DNA of 64,000 nucleotides. It comes from Paenibacillus donghaensis (GTDB lineage Bacteria; Bacillota; Bacilli; Paenibacillales; Paenibacillaceae). The position numbers and the translations under genes are program-made. Shown piece by piece: positions 24,879 to 34,317 of this stretch. The DNA lies in assembly GCF_002192415.1 (NCBI RefSeq), contig NZ_CP021780.1, positions 2,852,001-2,916,000 of the forward strand. The letters run 5' to 3'. A model generated the notes under the pieces. It worked only from the letters and a program-made list of their open reading frames with translations. It did not search any database and had not been told where the DNA came from. Position 1 is the first letter of the stretch. The number at the start of each line of letters is the position of its first letter.

Positions 24879-25955
24879 ATGAAAAGAATTGTAATACTGC
24901 TCACCGCCCTGCTACTCGTGATCGGACTGGGCTATCCTGCGGGCACCGAACAAGCGGCCGCAGCCGCTGCACCATCTTATAAGGAAATCTCAACGTTTGT
25001 AAACGGCAAGCTCATCATCTCGTCTTCCAAGTCAGTGCTCGTCAACGGTTCTTCTTATGTGCCGGTGAAGCTTTTGAATCAGATTCCGGACATTACCATT
25101 GCCTCTGCAGCCTCCGGTGTAACCATAACAGGGACCAAAGGAAGCGCCAAGCTGAACAAGGACAACTCAGTCCTGTACAACAACTCCAACTATGTCGCCT
25201 TCAAAACGCTGCTTAAGCTTGGAGCCATTGATGGTAAATACGCCTCCAGCGCGGTCTCGTTGTTCATCTGGAGCACGGAGGAAGGCAAGACAAAGAGCAA
25301 TAGCATGCTTTACGCAATCAGTAAGCTGCCCGGAACAATGGGTCTGGCCGTCGGCAAAAAGGCCTACATGTACGGACACCCAGGAAGCCATTGGGTGACG
25401 GATGTCCAGTATATAGATGATGCCACCCTGACCTTAATCATGCAGAACGAAGCAGGAATCGTATGGACACTGGATTTGGCTAGCTATGAGAACCATACCC
25501 TGTATCCCGCGCAAAATCTCCAAGCACTGAAAGATATCTTTAACGGGCATCCTGTATGGGCCATAAACTCGGAAATTGCTAATAGCCCTTTTAAGAATAT
25601 GGAGAAAGCTTCGGTCAAAGACTTCCGGTCCAATCCCAACAACGGAAATTTAGAGATCATTATTCGCCGAGCGAACGGCCAGGATGTCAATATAAATATA
25701 GCGCCGAGCGATAACCCAGCTGAATACATCACCGGACTTTTTTATTTCGATAATCCGCGCAATATCTCTACCATCAGTGATAAAGTATGGGCGGCTATCC
25801 GGGAAGAGCAAGTTATAGTCGGCATGAAGCCAGAGGAGGTCTTGCTTTCCTGGGGAGAGCCCGACAGCTTTAACAACGATTTGGCATATGTCGTTTACGG
25901 CAACGTGTACTTATACTTCATCAATAATAAGGTAAATTACATTTATAAGATGTAG
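24879..25955 (+). CDS. Secreted stalk-domain (copper amine oxidase N-terminal-like) protein
   Basis: ATG 24879 opens a signal peptide (MKRIVILLTALLLVIGLGYP, cleavage around AAAAA), giving a 358-residue precursor; upstream in-frame ATGs add a hydrophilic lead and are less likely. The mature N-terminus contains VLVNGSSYVPVKLLNQIP and NNSNYVAFKTLLKLGAIDG, the repeating pattern of the copper-amine-oxidase-N/stalk domain common in secreted Paenibacillus proteins. The remainder is not recognised. The C-terminal GMKPEEVLLSWGEPDS resembles small SmpA/OmlA-type domains. The function is unknown; it is probably cell-wall associated. Confidence 0.7.
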   Translation: MKRIVILLTALLLVIGLGYPAGTEQAAAAAAPSYKEISTFVNGKLIISSSKSVLVNGSSYVPVKLLNQIPDITIASAASGVTITGTKGSAKLNKDNSVLYNNSNYVAFKTLLKLGAIDGKYASSAVSLFIWSTEEGKTKSNSMLYAISKLPGTMGLAVGKKAYMYGHPGSHWVTDVQYIDDATLTLIMQNEAGIVWTLDLASYENHTLYPAQNLQALKDIFNGHPVWAINSEIANSPFKNMEKASVKDFRSNPNNGNLEIIIRRANGQDVNINIAPSDNPAEYITGLFYFDNPRNISTISDKVWAAIREEQVIVGMKPEEVLLSWGEPDSFNNDLAYVVYGNVYLYFINNKVNYIYKM

Positions 25956-25984
25956 ATTAGCCATGATTTAGCCAAGGCTTAAAG

Positions 25985-26036
25985 AACACGGCATTCCCGG
26001 GGAGCAATTCCTTAAGGGCTGCCGTGTTTATTTTAT
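25985..26036 (+). terminator. Terminator-like hairpin after the stalk protein
   Basis: AACACGGCA pairs with TGCCGTGTT across a 26-base internal region, followed by a T-rich tail. Confidence 0.5.
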
Positions 26037-26078
26037 TTACTATTAATAGACCAACGCATCGAATCCGCAGACTTCGTA

Positions 26079-26127
26079 ACCCACATATCTATCCGGCAGC
26101 GAGCAGATAATAATAAGATGTGTGGGT
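26079..26127. promoter_or_regulatory. Inverted repeat upstream of the PTS regulator
   Basis: ACCCACATATCT (26079-26090) and AGATGTGTGGGT (26116-26127) are complementary over 12 positions with one G-U pair. They lie about 145 bases before the PRD regulator start in an otherwise empty 315-base gap. It may be an operator or leader hairpin; the role is unknown. Confidence 0.4.
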
Positions 26128-26270
26128 ACTCACGCCGGGCATCCTTCAGGTTTTGCCGTTACAAACTGCAGAATACAAACTGTTCAGAAGATAACGCTTC
26201 CAGGTATGATTAGTCCATAACCAGCTGAGTGCTTCACCCGATACTAGTATCACAAATGAGGGAATTTAAT

Positions 26271-28190
26271 GTGAGAGAGTTTACCATAGTAAATATTCTA
26301 TATAACCGTAAAGTTTCTGTACGTATGAACGAGCTCGTAACCGAAGTAGGAATGTCCGAGAGGACTATCCGCGACGTGATACGTTCGCTCGACAAGACAG
26401 GAGAAGCGAATGGCTTCGAGGTACGTATGATCCGCGGACAGGGTTATCTGCTGGAGATCAGCGACGAGACCCGGTTCAGCAAATACCTGGAGAAGGGGCT
26501 ACTTCAGCTGGATCAGGTGGATCTCGACAACAAGCAGTCGCGGCAGCAGTATTTGCTGTTCTATCTGCTGCAGAACGACGGCTATCAGTCCATGGATAAC
26601 ATGTCGGAAGAGATCGGCATCAGCCGCTCCACTATGATCTCCGATCTGAAGGAAGTGGAGCAGCGGCTGGCCGCTTTCAAGCTCACCCTCTCCCGCCGCG
26701 CCCATTATGGAATTATGATCGAGGGGGATGAACAGGATTTCCGCAAGGCATTCTCCTACTTTATTCTCCAATCCGGCCATACGCTGCAGCACACGGAGGA
26801 TTTCCATGCTTTTGGGGAGGTGTTTGAGGGGGAGCAGCTTAAGAGGTTCTTGCTGCAAATTCTCAAGGAAAAAGAATTAAAAATTTCCGATGTGTTCCTG
26901 GATAATATCTTGACCCATCTGTTCATTCTCCTGTATCGCGTCTCCAAGCACAACTTCATTGTGTCTGGACAAGCCATGCAGGCTAAGCCTGAGCCACTGT
27001 ACCAGGATATCGCCGGGAGAATTGCGGATTATATAGCCTCCCACTATCAGATCAAGCTGCCTGCAGATGAGATCGATTATCTGGCGCTGCACATTTCCGG
27101 AAAGACCATTATGGAGCGTATGTCGGACGAGACCAAATCACATCTGCGGGATGGGATCACCTCTATTCTGAAGCAGCTGGACCGCGAGTTCCTGACGGGC
27201 TTTACCGACGATGATGCGCTGCGCGAAGCGCTTTTGCTGCACATGTTCCCGCTGCTGAACCGGCTGTATTACAACCTCCAGCTGGGCAATCCCTTAGTGG
27301 AGGATGTGTACAGCCAATATGCCAATGTGTTCGTGATCTCGTTCCGCTTCGCGGAGATTATTGAAGAGCAGTATGGTTTCCGGATGTCACGGGATGAGGC
27401 GGGGTATGTCGCTCTGCATTTTGCCACCCATCTGGAACGGATGCAGCAGCGCAATCTGGAGAAGTTCAAGCGGATTGCCGTAATCTGCTCGACGGGAGCG
27501 GGCAGTGCACAGTTAATCCGATTGAAGCTGGAGGCTGTGTTTCCCAAAGCGTCGGTGATTACGGCTTCTATCACGGAGGTGGAGGAGATCAGCAGCAAGC
27601 CTGTGGATCTGATTCTCTCCACCGTGCCGCTGGCCACGGAGATTAAGGAAAAACCGGTCATCCACATCAAACAGCTGCTGGATGATCAGGAGATCCAGCG
27701 GATCAAAGAAATTCTATCGCTGCAGATCAATCGCACGCAGCCGTCCTACAAGCTAATGGATTTCAAGGATCTGTTCCGCAGAGAGCTGTTTCATCTGTCC
27801 GGTCCCAATGACTACACAGAACTCCTGAATCAACGCTGCCGGGAAATCGTGGACAATCATTATGCGGCCGAGGATTTCCCCAAGCAGGTACTGCTAAGGG
27901 AACATAAATTCACCACTATTTACAAAAATGGCGTAGCAGGTCCCCATCCGATGCGAATGAGTGCGATCCGCGATTGCATCAGCGTTACAGTGTTGAAGAA
28001 ACCACTGATCTATGAGGGCAAGCCCGTGCAGCTGATTTTCCTGATCAATCTGGGGCCGGGGCAACTATTCCTGCACAAGGAGATCAGCAAGCTGCTGTTG
28101 GTCCTGATGGAGAAGGAAGACAGCCGCAGCCGGCTGCTGAACGTGAACAGCTATGAACAATTTATGAATGAGATAGAGAACCTACTATAA
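26271..28190 (+). CDS. PRD-containing transcriptional activator of the PTS operon (LicR/MtlR-like)
   Basis: GTG 26271 is taken as start because GAGGG is eight bases ahead and the protein then begins directly with its helix-turn-helix; longer readings from 26229 or 26256 are possible. The 639-residue protein has two N-terminal helix-turn-helix segments (about 1-130), two PTS regulation domains with histidines (about 165-380), a IIB-like domain with its cysteine in ICSTGAGSAQ (about residue 405), and a C-terminal IIA domain with GPHPM (about residue 560). Phosphorylation by PTS proteins should tune activation of the genes that follow directly downstream. Confidence 0.9.
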   Translation: MREFTIVNILYNRKVSVRMNELVTEVGMSERTIRDVIRSLDKTGEANGFEVRMIRGQGYLLEISDETRFSKYLEKGLLQLDQVDLDNKQSRQQYLLFYLLQNDGYQSMDNMSEEIGISRSTMISDLKEVEQRLAAFKLTLSRRAHYGIMIEGDEQDFRKAFSYFILQSGHTLQHTEDFHAFGEVFEGEQLKRFLLQILKEKELKISDVFLDNILTHLFILLYRVSKHNFIVSGQAMQAKPEPLYQDIAGRIADYIASHYQIKLPADEIDYLALHISGKTIMERMSDETKSHLRDGITSILKQLDREFLTGFTDDDALREALLLHMFPLLNRLYYNLQLGNPLVEDVYSQYANVFVISFRFAEIIEEQYGFRMSRDEAGYVALHFATHLERMQQRNLEKFKRIAVICSTGAGSAQLIRLKLEAVFPKASVITASITEVEEISSKPVDLILSTVPLATEIKEKPVIHIKQLLDDQEIQRIKEILSLQINRTQPSYKLMDFKDLFRRELFHLSGPNDYTELLNQRCREIVDNHYAAEDFPKQVLLREHKFTTIYKNGVAGPHPMRMSAIRDCISVTVLKKPLIYEGKPVQLIFLINLGPGQLFLHKEISKLLLVLMEKEDSRSRLLNVNSYEQFMNEIENLL

Positions 28191-28217
28191 AAAATGACGA
28201 TACGGAGTGGAGAAACC

Positions 28218-28556
28218 ATGGATTATGAACAAACGATTATGCAAATTATTGCCAGCAGTGGAGAGGCTAGAAGCCTCAGCCTAAAAGCGATACGGACCGC
28301 GCGCACCGGAAACCTGGAAGAAGCAGGCGAGTTGATCAAGAACGCCAAGGTCAGCCTGACCAAAGCGCATAAAGTGCAAACCGGACTGATCCAGGCCGAA
28401 GGACGGGGCGAGAAGACGGAAATTACGCTGCTGATGATTCACGCGCAGGACCATTTAATGAATGCCCTGACGGTCAGAGAGCTGGCTGTGGAACTGATCG
28501 AGGAAATCAAGGAACGCCTAGCACTCGAACAACAATTGAAAGGAACGGTGAACTAA
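28218..28556 (+). CDS. PTS lactose/cellobiose-family IIA subunit
   Basis: A 112-residue all-helical phosphocarrier. ATG 28218 has GGAG five bases ahead; an upstream ATG at 28194 lacks one. The conserved helix LLMIHAQDHLMNAL carries the histidine that accepts phosphate from HPr and passes it to IIB. It is the first of four genes (IIA, IIB, IIC, GH1) that take up and split a beta-glucoside disaccharide, one base from the IIB gene. Confidence 0.9.
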   Translation: MDYEQTIMQIIASSGEARSLSLKAIRTARTGNLEEAGELIKNAKVSLTKAHKVQTGLIQAEGRGEKTEITLLMIHAQDHLMNALTVRELAVELIEEIKERLALEQQLKGTVN

Positions 28557-28557
28557 G

Positions 28558-28863
28558 ATGAAAAAAATACTGCTCGCCTGTGCAGGCGGATTCTCAACAA
28601 GCATGTTGGTGGAACGGATGAAGGAAGCGGCACGGACGCAAGGGATTGAGGTTGTTATCGATGCGGTGGCGGAGAGTGATATTGCCGATCAGACGCCTTT
28701 TGACATTATTATGCTTGGACCGCAAATGGGGCACGCTGAAGGCGATCTAGCCGCAGAATATGCGAACATTCCGGTAACTACGATTGACATGCTGGACTAC
28801 GGCATGATGGATGGGGCCAAGGTGCTGAGTACAGCGCTTGAACTAATGGAGAAGGGGGCTTAG
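28558..28863 (+). CDS. PTS cellobiose-family IIB subunit
   Basis: A 101-residue cytoplasmic protein. The phosphocysteine is C8 in KKILLACAGGFSTSMLV, and GPQMGH is the second active-site loop. It relays phosphate from IIA to the incoming disaccharide at IIC. Spacings of one and three bases to its neighbours show a tight operon. Confidence 0.92.
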   Translation: MKKILLACAGGFSTSMLVERMKEAARTQGIEVVIDAVAESDIADQTPFDIIMLGPQMGHAEGDLAAEYANIPVTTIDMLDYGMMDGAKVLSTALELMEKGA

Positions 28864-28866
28864 GTC

Positions 28867-30168
28867 ATGGCAGCAGGCGGCGTAGAATGGAGAGCCAAGA
28901 TCCAGAAAGTCAGCACAAAAATTCAGAAAAATACGTATATCAGCGCTATTTCCAATGGTTTAATGGCTTTGATGCCCATTTTGATTCTAGGCGCTATTTT
29001 TTCCCTGATCAATGCACTCAAGCTGGAGCCTTACCAGAATTTCCTGGAAAGCACGGGACTCAAAACTTATACTTCAATTCCAGCAACCATAACCACCGAT
29101 TTAATTGCACTCTACGCGGTGTTCTCCATCGCATACAATTTCGCTACCCAGCATAAGCAGCAAGGCTTCTCAGCAGGGATCCTGGCTCTGATGAGCTTCC
29201 TGCTGGTCACCCCGAAGGGGCTGCTCGAAGACGGCGTGACCAAAGCGTTCGGATACTCCTGGCTCGGAGCCAAGGGATTGTTCGTCGCAATTATCCTGGC
29301 CTTGATTGTAGGTAAGATCTATACCTTCGTCCTGGAAAAGAAGTTCTATATTAAAATGCCGAAGGGTGTTCCGCCGACGGTGGAGAAATCTTTTGCCGCC
29401 CTTACGCCAGGCTTCATCATAGCCGTTCTGGTGCTGGTGCTTACGGCGATCTTCGGTGCTACAAAATATGGAAATATGCACGAGTTCGTCTTCTCGATTA
29501 TCCAGCTGCCACTGACCAGTCTGGGCGGTACCTGGTGGGCCATGCTGATCTGTATCTTCGTGATTCACCTGCTGTGGTTCTTCGGGGTTCACGGCACCCT
29601 GGTGGTGTACTCCGTGGTTGGCCCCATCTGGGTTGCTCTAGGGCTTGAGAATCTGGACGCCTACCAAAGAGGCGTGGAAGGCACGCATATCATCGGCTCG
29701 CCGTTCTTCCCGGTCTATGTGCTGATCGGCGGTGCAGGCGCAACGCTGGGTCTGATTATCGCGATGCTGTTCGCCAAATCCACCCGATATAAGACGCTCG
29801 GCAAGCTGGCGATTGTCCCCAGCCTGATCGGCGTCAATGAGCCGGTGATCTTCGGAATGCCGCTGGTGCTGAATGTGCGGTTTATGATTCCTTTCATCGT
29901 AACGCCGCTGGTCAGCAGCGGTCTGGCCATTCTCCTGACGACACTGGGCATCCTCCCCGTGCTGCACGGGATTCAGGTACCGCTGGGCATTCCGGTGCTG
30001 GTCAATGGCTGGATGAATGGCGGCTGGCGCGTAAGCGCGTTCCAATTGGTCATGATTGGTGCAAGCTTCCTGATCTACTATCCGTTCTTCAAGAAAGCCG
30101 ATGCCGAAGCGCTGGAGCAGGAGCAGCAGGCTGAAATCAAAGCGGCTGCAACCGCTGCGGCCAACTAA
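28867..30168 (+). CDS. PTS cellobiose-family IIC permease
   Basis: A 433-residue membrane subunit with about ten helices. Family marks are LWFFGVHGTLVVYS near residues 237-250 and GVNEPVIFGMPLVLN near residues 319-333, which form the sugar site. It imports and phosphorylates a beta-glucoside such as cellobiose, with IIA and IIB. The start is ATG 28867, three bases after the IIB stop. Confidence 0.92.
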   Translation: MAAGGVEWRAKIQKVSTKIQKNTYISAISNGLMALMPILILGAIFSLINALKLEPYQNFLESTGLKTYTSIPATITTDLIALYAVFSIAYNFATQHKQQGFSAGILALMSFLLVTPKGLLEDGVTKAFGYSWLGAKGLFVAIILALIVGKIYTFVLEKKFYIKMPKGVPPTVEKSFAALTPGFIIAVLVLVLTAIFGATKYGNMHEFVFSIIQLPLTSLGGTWWAMLICIFVIHLLWFFGVHGTLVVYSVVGPIWVALGLENLDAYQRGVEGTHIIGSPFFPVYVLIGGAGATLGLIIAMLFAKSTRYKTLGKLAIVPSLIGVNEPVIFGMPLVLNVRFMIPFIVTPLVSSGLAILLTTLGILPVLHGIQVPLGIPVLVNGWMNGGWRVSAFQLVMIGASFLIYYPFFKKADAEALEQEQQAEIKAAATAAAN

Positions 30169-30199
30169 GCGAGCTTACAACCAGATGAAGGAGGTTTAA

Positions 30200-31663
<1,464 letters not shown>

Positions 31664-31743
31664 TGCCTGTCTTATTACATCGAAGCCGGATATATTGGCG
31701 GCCTACGGTTCAGCCCCGTAGCTATCAACTTATCTCACAATAA

Positions 31744-31797
31744 TAAATCAGAAGCGACCCGCAGATGCTTTTCCTGTGGGTCGCTTCTGATTTTTTA
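31744..31797 (+). terminator. Terminator of the PTS operon
   Basis: A long stem (AATCAGAAGCGACCCGCAG against CTGTGGGTCGCTTCTGATT, near-perfect) is followed by TTTTT. Confidence 0.88.
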
Positions 31798-31837
31798 ATG
31801 ATTCGCCAGCAGTTGTTAAAAGATTATATCATTGTCA

Positions 31838-32329
31838 CTATTTGCTACGTAATGGTCTAATAACTCTACCTAACTTACCTAACTTACCGGGTGACTTTTT
31901 AATGCTGAGTCTACCTAATTTAAATTTTGCAGCTCCTTTTCTCGATACCATAGTATTTCTTGACTTCGCTGTACCTTGGGCTCTATTCGTAAGAGTTAAT
32001 GTATAATTCTGAGAATTCCCAACAATAACCTCATTGAAACCAACTCTTCTACAGCCTGCGCCTTGGCATCGTTCTACCCAACACATTGTGAAGACTGTAC
32101 TAGGAACATAGGTGTTGAAATTTCCACCCCATATATTATTGAAATTGTCATACCCATAGATATAAAATCTTTGATTGGCTGCTGTTCCAGTGACAATAAG
32201 GGAACGCCTGCCTGGAACTATTCTGTACCAACCCTCTTTAACATAAGTGGTAGGGCTACAATCAGGATCATAGTGACCAACAGCAACCCATATGACGTTA
32301 GGTGTATTGTTCTGAACATAAAAACCCAT
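31838..32329 (-). CDS. DUF1036-domain protein with a basic tail
   Basis: A 163-residue protein whose first 115 residues resemble DUF1036: NNTPNVIWVAVGHYDPDC, EGWYRIVPGRRS and RFYIYGYDN are the characteristic blocks. The last 40 residues are lysine/arginine-rich and look unstructured, an uncommon addition. There is no signal peptide or membrane segment. The function of the domain is unknown. It is an isolated minus-strand gene in AT-rich DNA, unlike its neighbours, which suggests acquisition. Confidence 0.65.
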   Translation of the reverse strand: MGFYVQNNTPNVIWVAVGHYDPDCSPTTYVKEGWYRIVPGRRSLIVTGTAANQRFYIYGYDNFNNIWGGNFNTYVPSTVFTMCWVERCQGAGCRRVGFNEVIVGNSQNYTLTLTNRAQGTAKSRNTMVSRKGAAKFKLGRLSIKKSPGKLGKLGRVIRPLRSK

Positions 32330-32371
32330 TTATATCACTCCATTCTTTAGAATACAAGCACATGGTATTAT

Positions 32372-32545
32372 ATGCAAATTAAATTGAAGAGTAATAGACA
32401 TATTGGTGTTCACAAAAAAAGAGGCTATATTCACCGAGACTACAGCATCCTGAAGCGCGAGCTGAAGTTACCCAAGAAGTTGAACGCCTCAAGCCGCAGA
32501 GAAATGAAAAAGGCTTATGCTCACTTTAGTAGATCAAACCTTTAA
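32372..32545 (+). CDS. Possible 57-residue basic protein, unrecognised
   Basis: An open frame from ATG 32372 to TAA 32543-32545 encodes a strongly basic peptide (HKKRGYIHRDYSILKRELKL near the middle). Its regular helix-like composition looks protein-like, but there is no ribosome site and no family is recognised. It could be a remnant of a larger gene. It lies divergent to the DUF1036 gene. Confidence 0.25.
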   Translation: MQIKLKSNRHIGVHKKRGYIHRDYSILKRELKLPKKLNASSRREMKKAYAHFSRSNL

Positions 32546-32594
32546 GAACATTACTAACCATACAAAGCAAGATGGAAGAATTTTCAACTGAATC

Positions 32595-32639
32595 TTGCGT
32601 GTTATTATTATATCTGTTATATATGTAATATAACAGATA
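32595..32639 (+). promoter_or_regulatory. Promoter with overlapping operator for the GntR gene
   Basis: TTGCGT at 32595-32600 and TATATA at 32618-32623 are 17 bases apart. An 11-bp perfect inverted repeat, TATCTGTTATA (32611-32621) with TATAACAGATA (32629-32639) and a 7-base centre, covers the -10 region. This is the geometry expected for autorepression by a YtrA-type GntR protein. A ribosome-like AGGAG follows at once, but the ATG after it meets TAG two codons on. Confidence 0.65.
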
Positions 32640-32793
32640 AGGAGATGGTGCGATATGGAATAGCTTCGACATGTCAGGTACAAAGGCTTAGAATGCGTGA
32701 TCGTCGCGTATATGGCGACCGACTTGCTTGTGCATGGCATAATCAGCTTTCTCGCTTCCCGAAGACGCGTAGCTGCCATAAGGAGAGATATTC

Positions 32794-33195
32794 ATGTTCA
32801 TAGAGCTCGATCTGCAATCGGAAACCCCGATTTACGCACAACTGGTTGACCAAATCGTCGAAGGGATCGCCTCCGGTGCCTTGCAGCCGGGGGACCCGCT
32901 TCCTTCAGTCCGACGCTTGGCGGAGGACTTGGGGATCAATCTCCATACCGTCAACAAGTCCTACAATTTGCTCAAGCAAGAGGGCTTTCTTCAAGTACAC
33001 CGGAAAAAGGGCGTTATCGTTCAGCCTGACGGGATGCCCGGCGTGACTGAGGCCTTCGAGGAGATGCTCCGGCGGCAGCTGCGGTCTCTTGCGGCAGCAG
33101 CTGCGGTACGAGGCATGTCGGAGGAGACATTCGCGCAGGAGAGCAGGTCGGTGTACCGGAATACCATTACAAATCGCGGAGGTGAACAGCATTGA
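32794..33195 (+). CDS. GntR-family regulator, YtrA subgroup
   Basis: A 133-residue repressor. The N-terminal winged helix-turn-helix reads YAQLVDQIVEGIASGALQPG and LPSVRRLAEDLGINLHTVNK. A short C-terminal helical segment in place of a ligand domain marks the YtrA subgroup, which usually controls an adjacent membrane protein or ABC genes. GGAGAG precedes the ATG. Its stop overlaps the next start, so it is co-translated with the DUF1648/DUF5808 protein. Its likely operator is the inverted repeat at 32611-32639. Confidence 0.9.
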   Translation: MFIELDLQSETPIYAQLVDQIVEGIASGALQPGDPLPSVRRLAEDLGINLHTVNKSYNLLKQEGFLQVHRKKGVIVQPDGMPGVTEAFEEMLRRQLRSLAAAAAVRGMSEETFAQESRSVYRNTITNRGGEQH

Positions 33196-34289
33196 CTGTA
33201 CTGGAGACGATCTTCATATCCAGCTTCTATTTGTTTATCGCTTTGATGATCAGCATACAGGCCTGTATCGGCTTGCGGACCCTGCTGTTCGGCATCACGC
33301 TGCCAGCGGAGGCTCTGCAGGATACGGCCGTCCGGGGCATTCGCCGGAATTACGTTTTGCTCACCGGCGGTGTTGCGGTCGTCATCGGAGCTGCTTGCTT
33401 TATAGTGACGCGTCATCAAACGACGGGTCAGAGTATCCTGTATTGGGCGGCGGCCATCTTGCTTCTAATGGTTGTGTCAGTCTTCGCCATCCAGATCAGC
33501 AGGATGTCCGCGCAACGCTTGAAGGCGGCCAGAGGCTGGCAGGTTACCGTGCAGACGAAGCGCGCTGCAAGCCTCGCCGTCGGCCGGACACATAATTCGG
33601 TGCTGGGCTCTTGGTGGTATTCGACGCATGTCACCGTGATGGCGCTATGTATCTTCTTTGCCGCTGCAAGATGGAACGCGATTCCGCAGTGGATCGCAGT
33701 GCATATGGGACCGAACGGCGTTGCGGATCATCACATTTACAAATCCGCAGGGACAGTGTTCATGATGAACATCGTGCAAGCGCTGATGATTGCGTTATTC
33801 GCCGGCTATAATCTGATGATCAGCCGTGCCAGGACATCGCTGGATTCCCAGGACCGGGAAGGCTCGTTACGGAAACAGCTGAAGCTCAAGAAAATCCATT
33901 CAGTTGCGGCTTGGGGCATTTCGCTGCTGGGGATTGCAAACTTGGGGCTGTTGCAGGCCGTCATGCTGTACGGCTGGAAGCTCAATCTGCTCATCCGCTG
34001 CAACATCACGTTCACGGCGGTGTTCTTTTTGACGCTGTTCGGCGTCTTGCTGTACCTGCGGTTCAGAGGTCTTGATCAGCAAAGGGACATTCCGTCGCAG
34101 GAGGAGCGGCACTGGAAGTGGCTCGGCAGCATTTACGCGAACCCCGAAGACCCGGCCTTGTTCGTTCTGGATCGATACGGATTCTTATGGACGATTAATA
34201 TGGCTAATCCGCTCGGTAAGATCATAGCAGCTGCGGCGATAGCCGTTCCGGTAATCGCCATACTCGTCGTCATTTTCAATTTTCGATAA
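33192..34289 (+). CDS. DUF1648/DUF5808 membrane protein
   Basis: A 365-residue integral membrane protein starting at TTG 33192 behind GGAGGTG, overlapping the GntR stop by four bases. About eight helices are visible. A central DUF1648-like segment (WNAIPQWIAVHMGPNGVADH, near 165-185) is related to SdpI-type immunity proteins, and a DUF5808 block (HWKWLGSIYANPEDPALFV, near 315-335) lies near the C-terminus. Such proteins are repeatedly found beside YtrA-type GntR genes. The role is unknown; membrane stress or peptide immunity is a guess from SdpI. Confidence 0.75.
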   Translation: MTVLETIFISSFYLFIALMISIQACIGLRTLLFGITLPAEALQDTAVRGIRRNYVLLTGGVAVVIGAACFIVTRHQTTGQSILYWAAAILLLMVVSVFAIQISRMSAQRLKAARGWQVTVQTKRAASLAVGRTHNSVLGSWWYSTHVTVMALCIFFAAARWNAIPQWIAVHMGPNGVADHHIYKSAGTVFMMNIVQALMIALFAGYNLMISRARTSLDSQDREGSLRKQLKLKKIHSVAAWGISLLGIANLGLLQAVMLYGWKLNLLIRCNITFTAVFFLTLFGVLLYLRFRGLDQQRDIPSQEERHWKWLGSIYANPEDPALFVLDRYGFLWTINMANPLGKIIAAAAIAVPVIAILVVIFNFR

Positions 34290-34317
34290 ATAAAGCAATC
34301 CTGGAAGGAGAGTTCAA

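Noticed and set aside
32641..32793. Possible small membrane protein between the GntR operator and gene
   Set aside because: A hydrophobic-looking frame exists, but its only ATG near a ribosome site meets TAG at the third codon, so no product can be supported.
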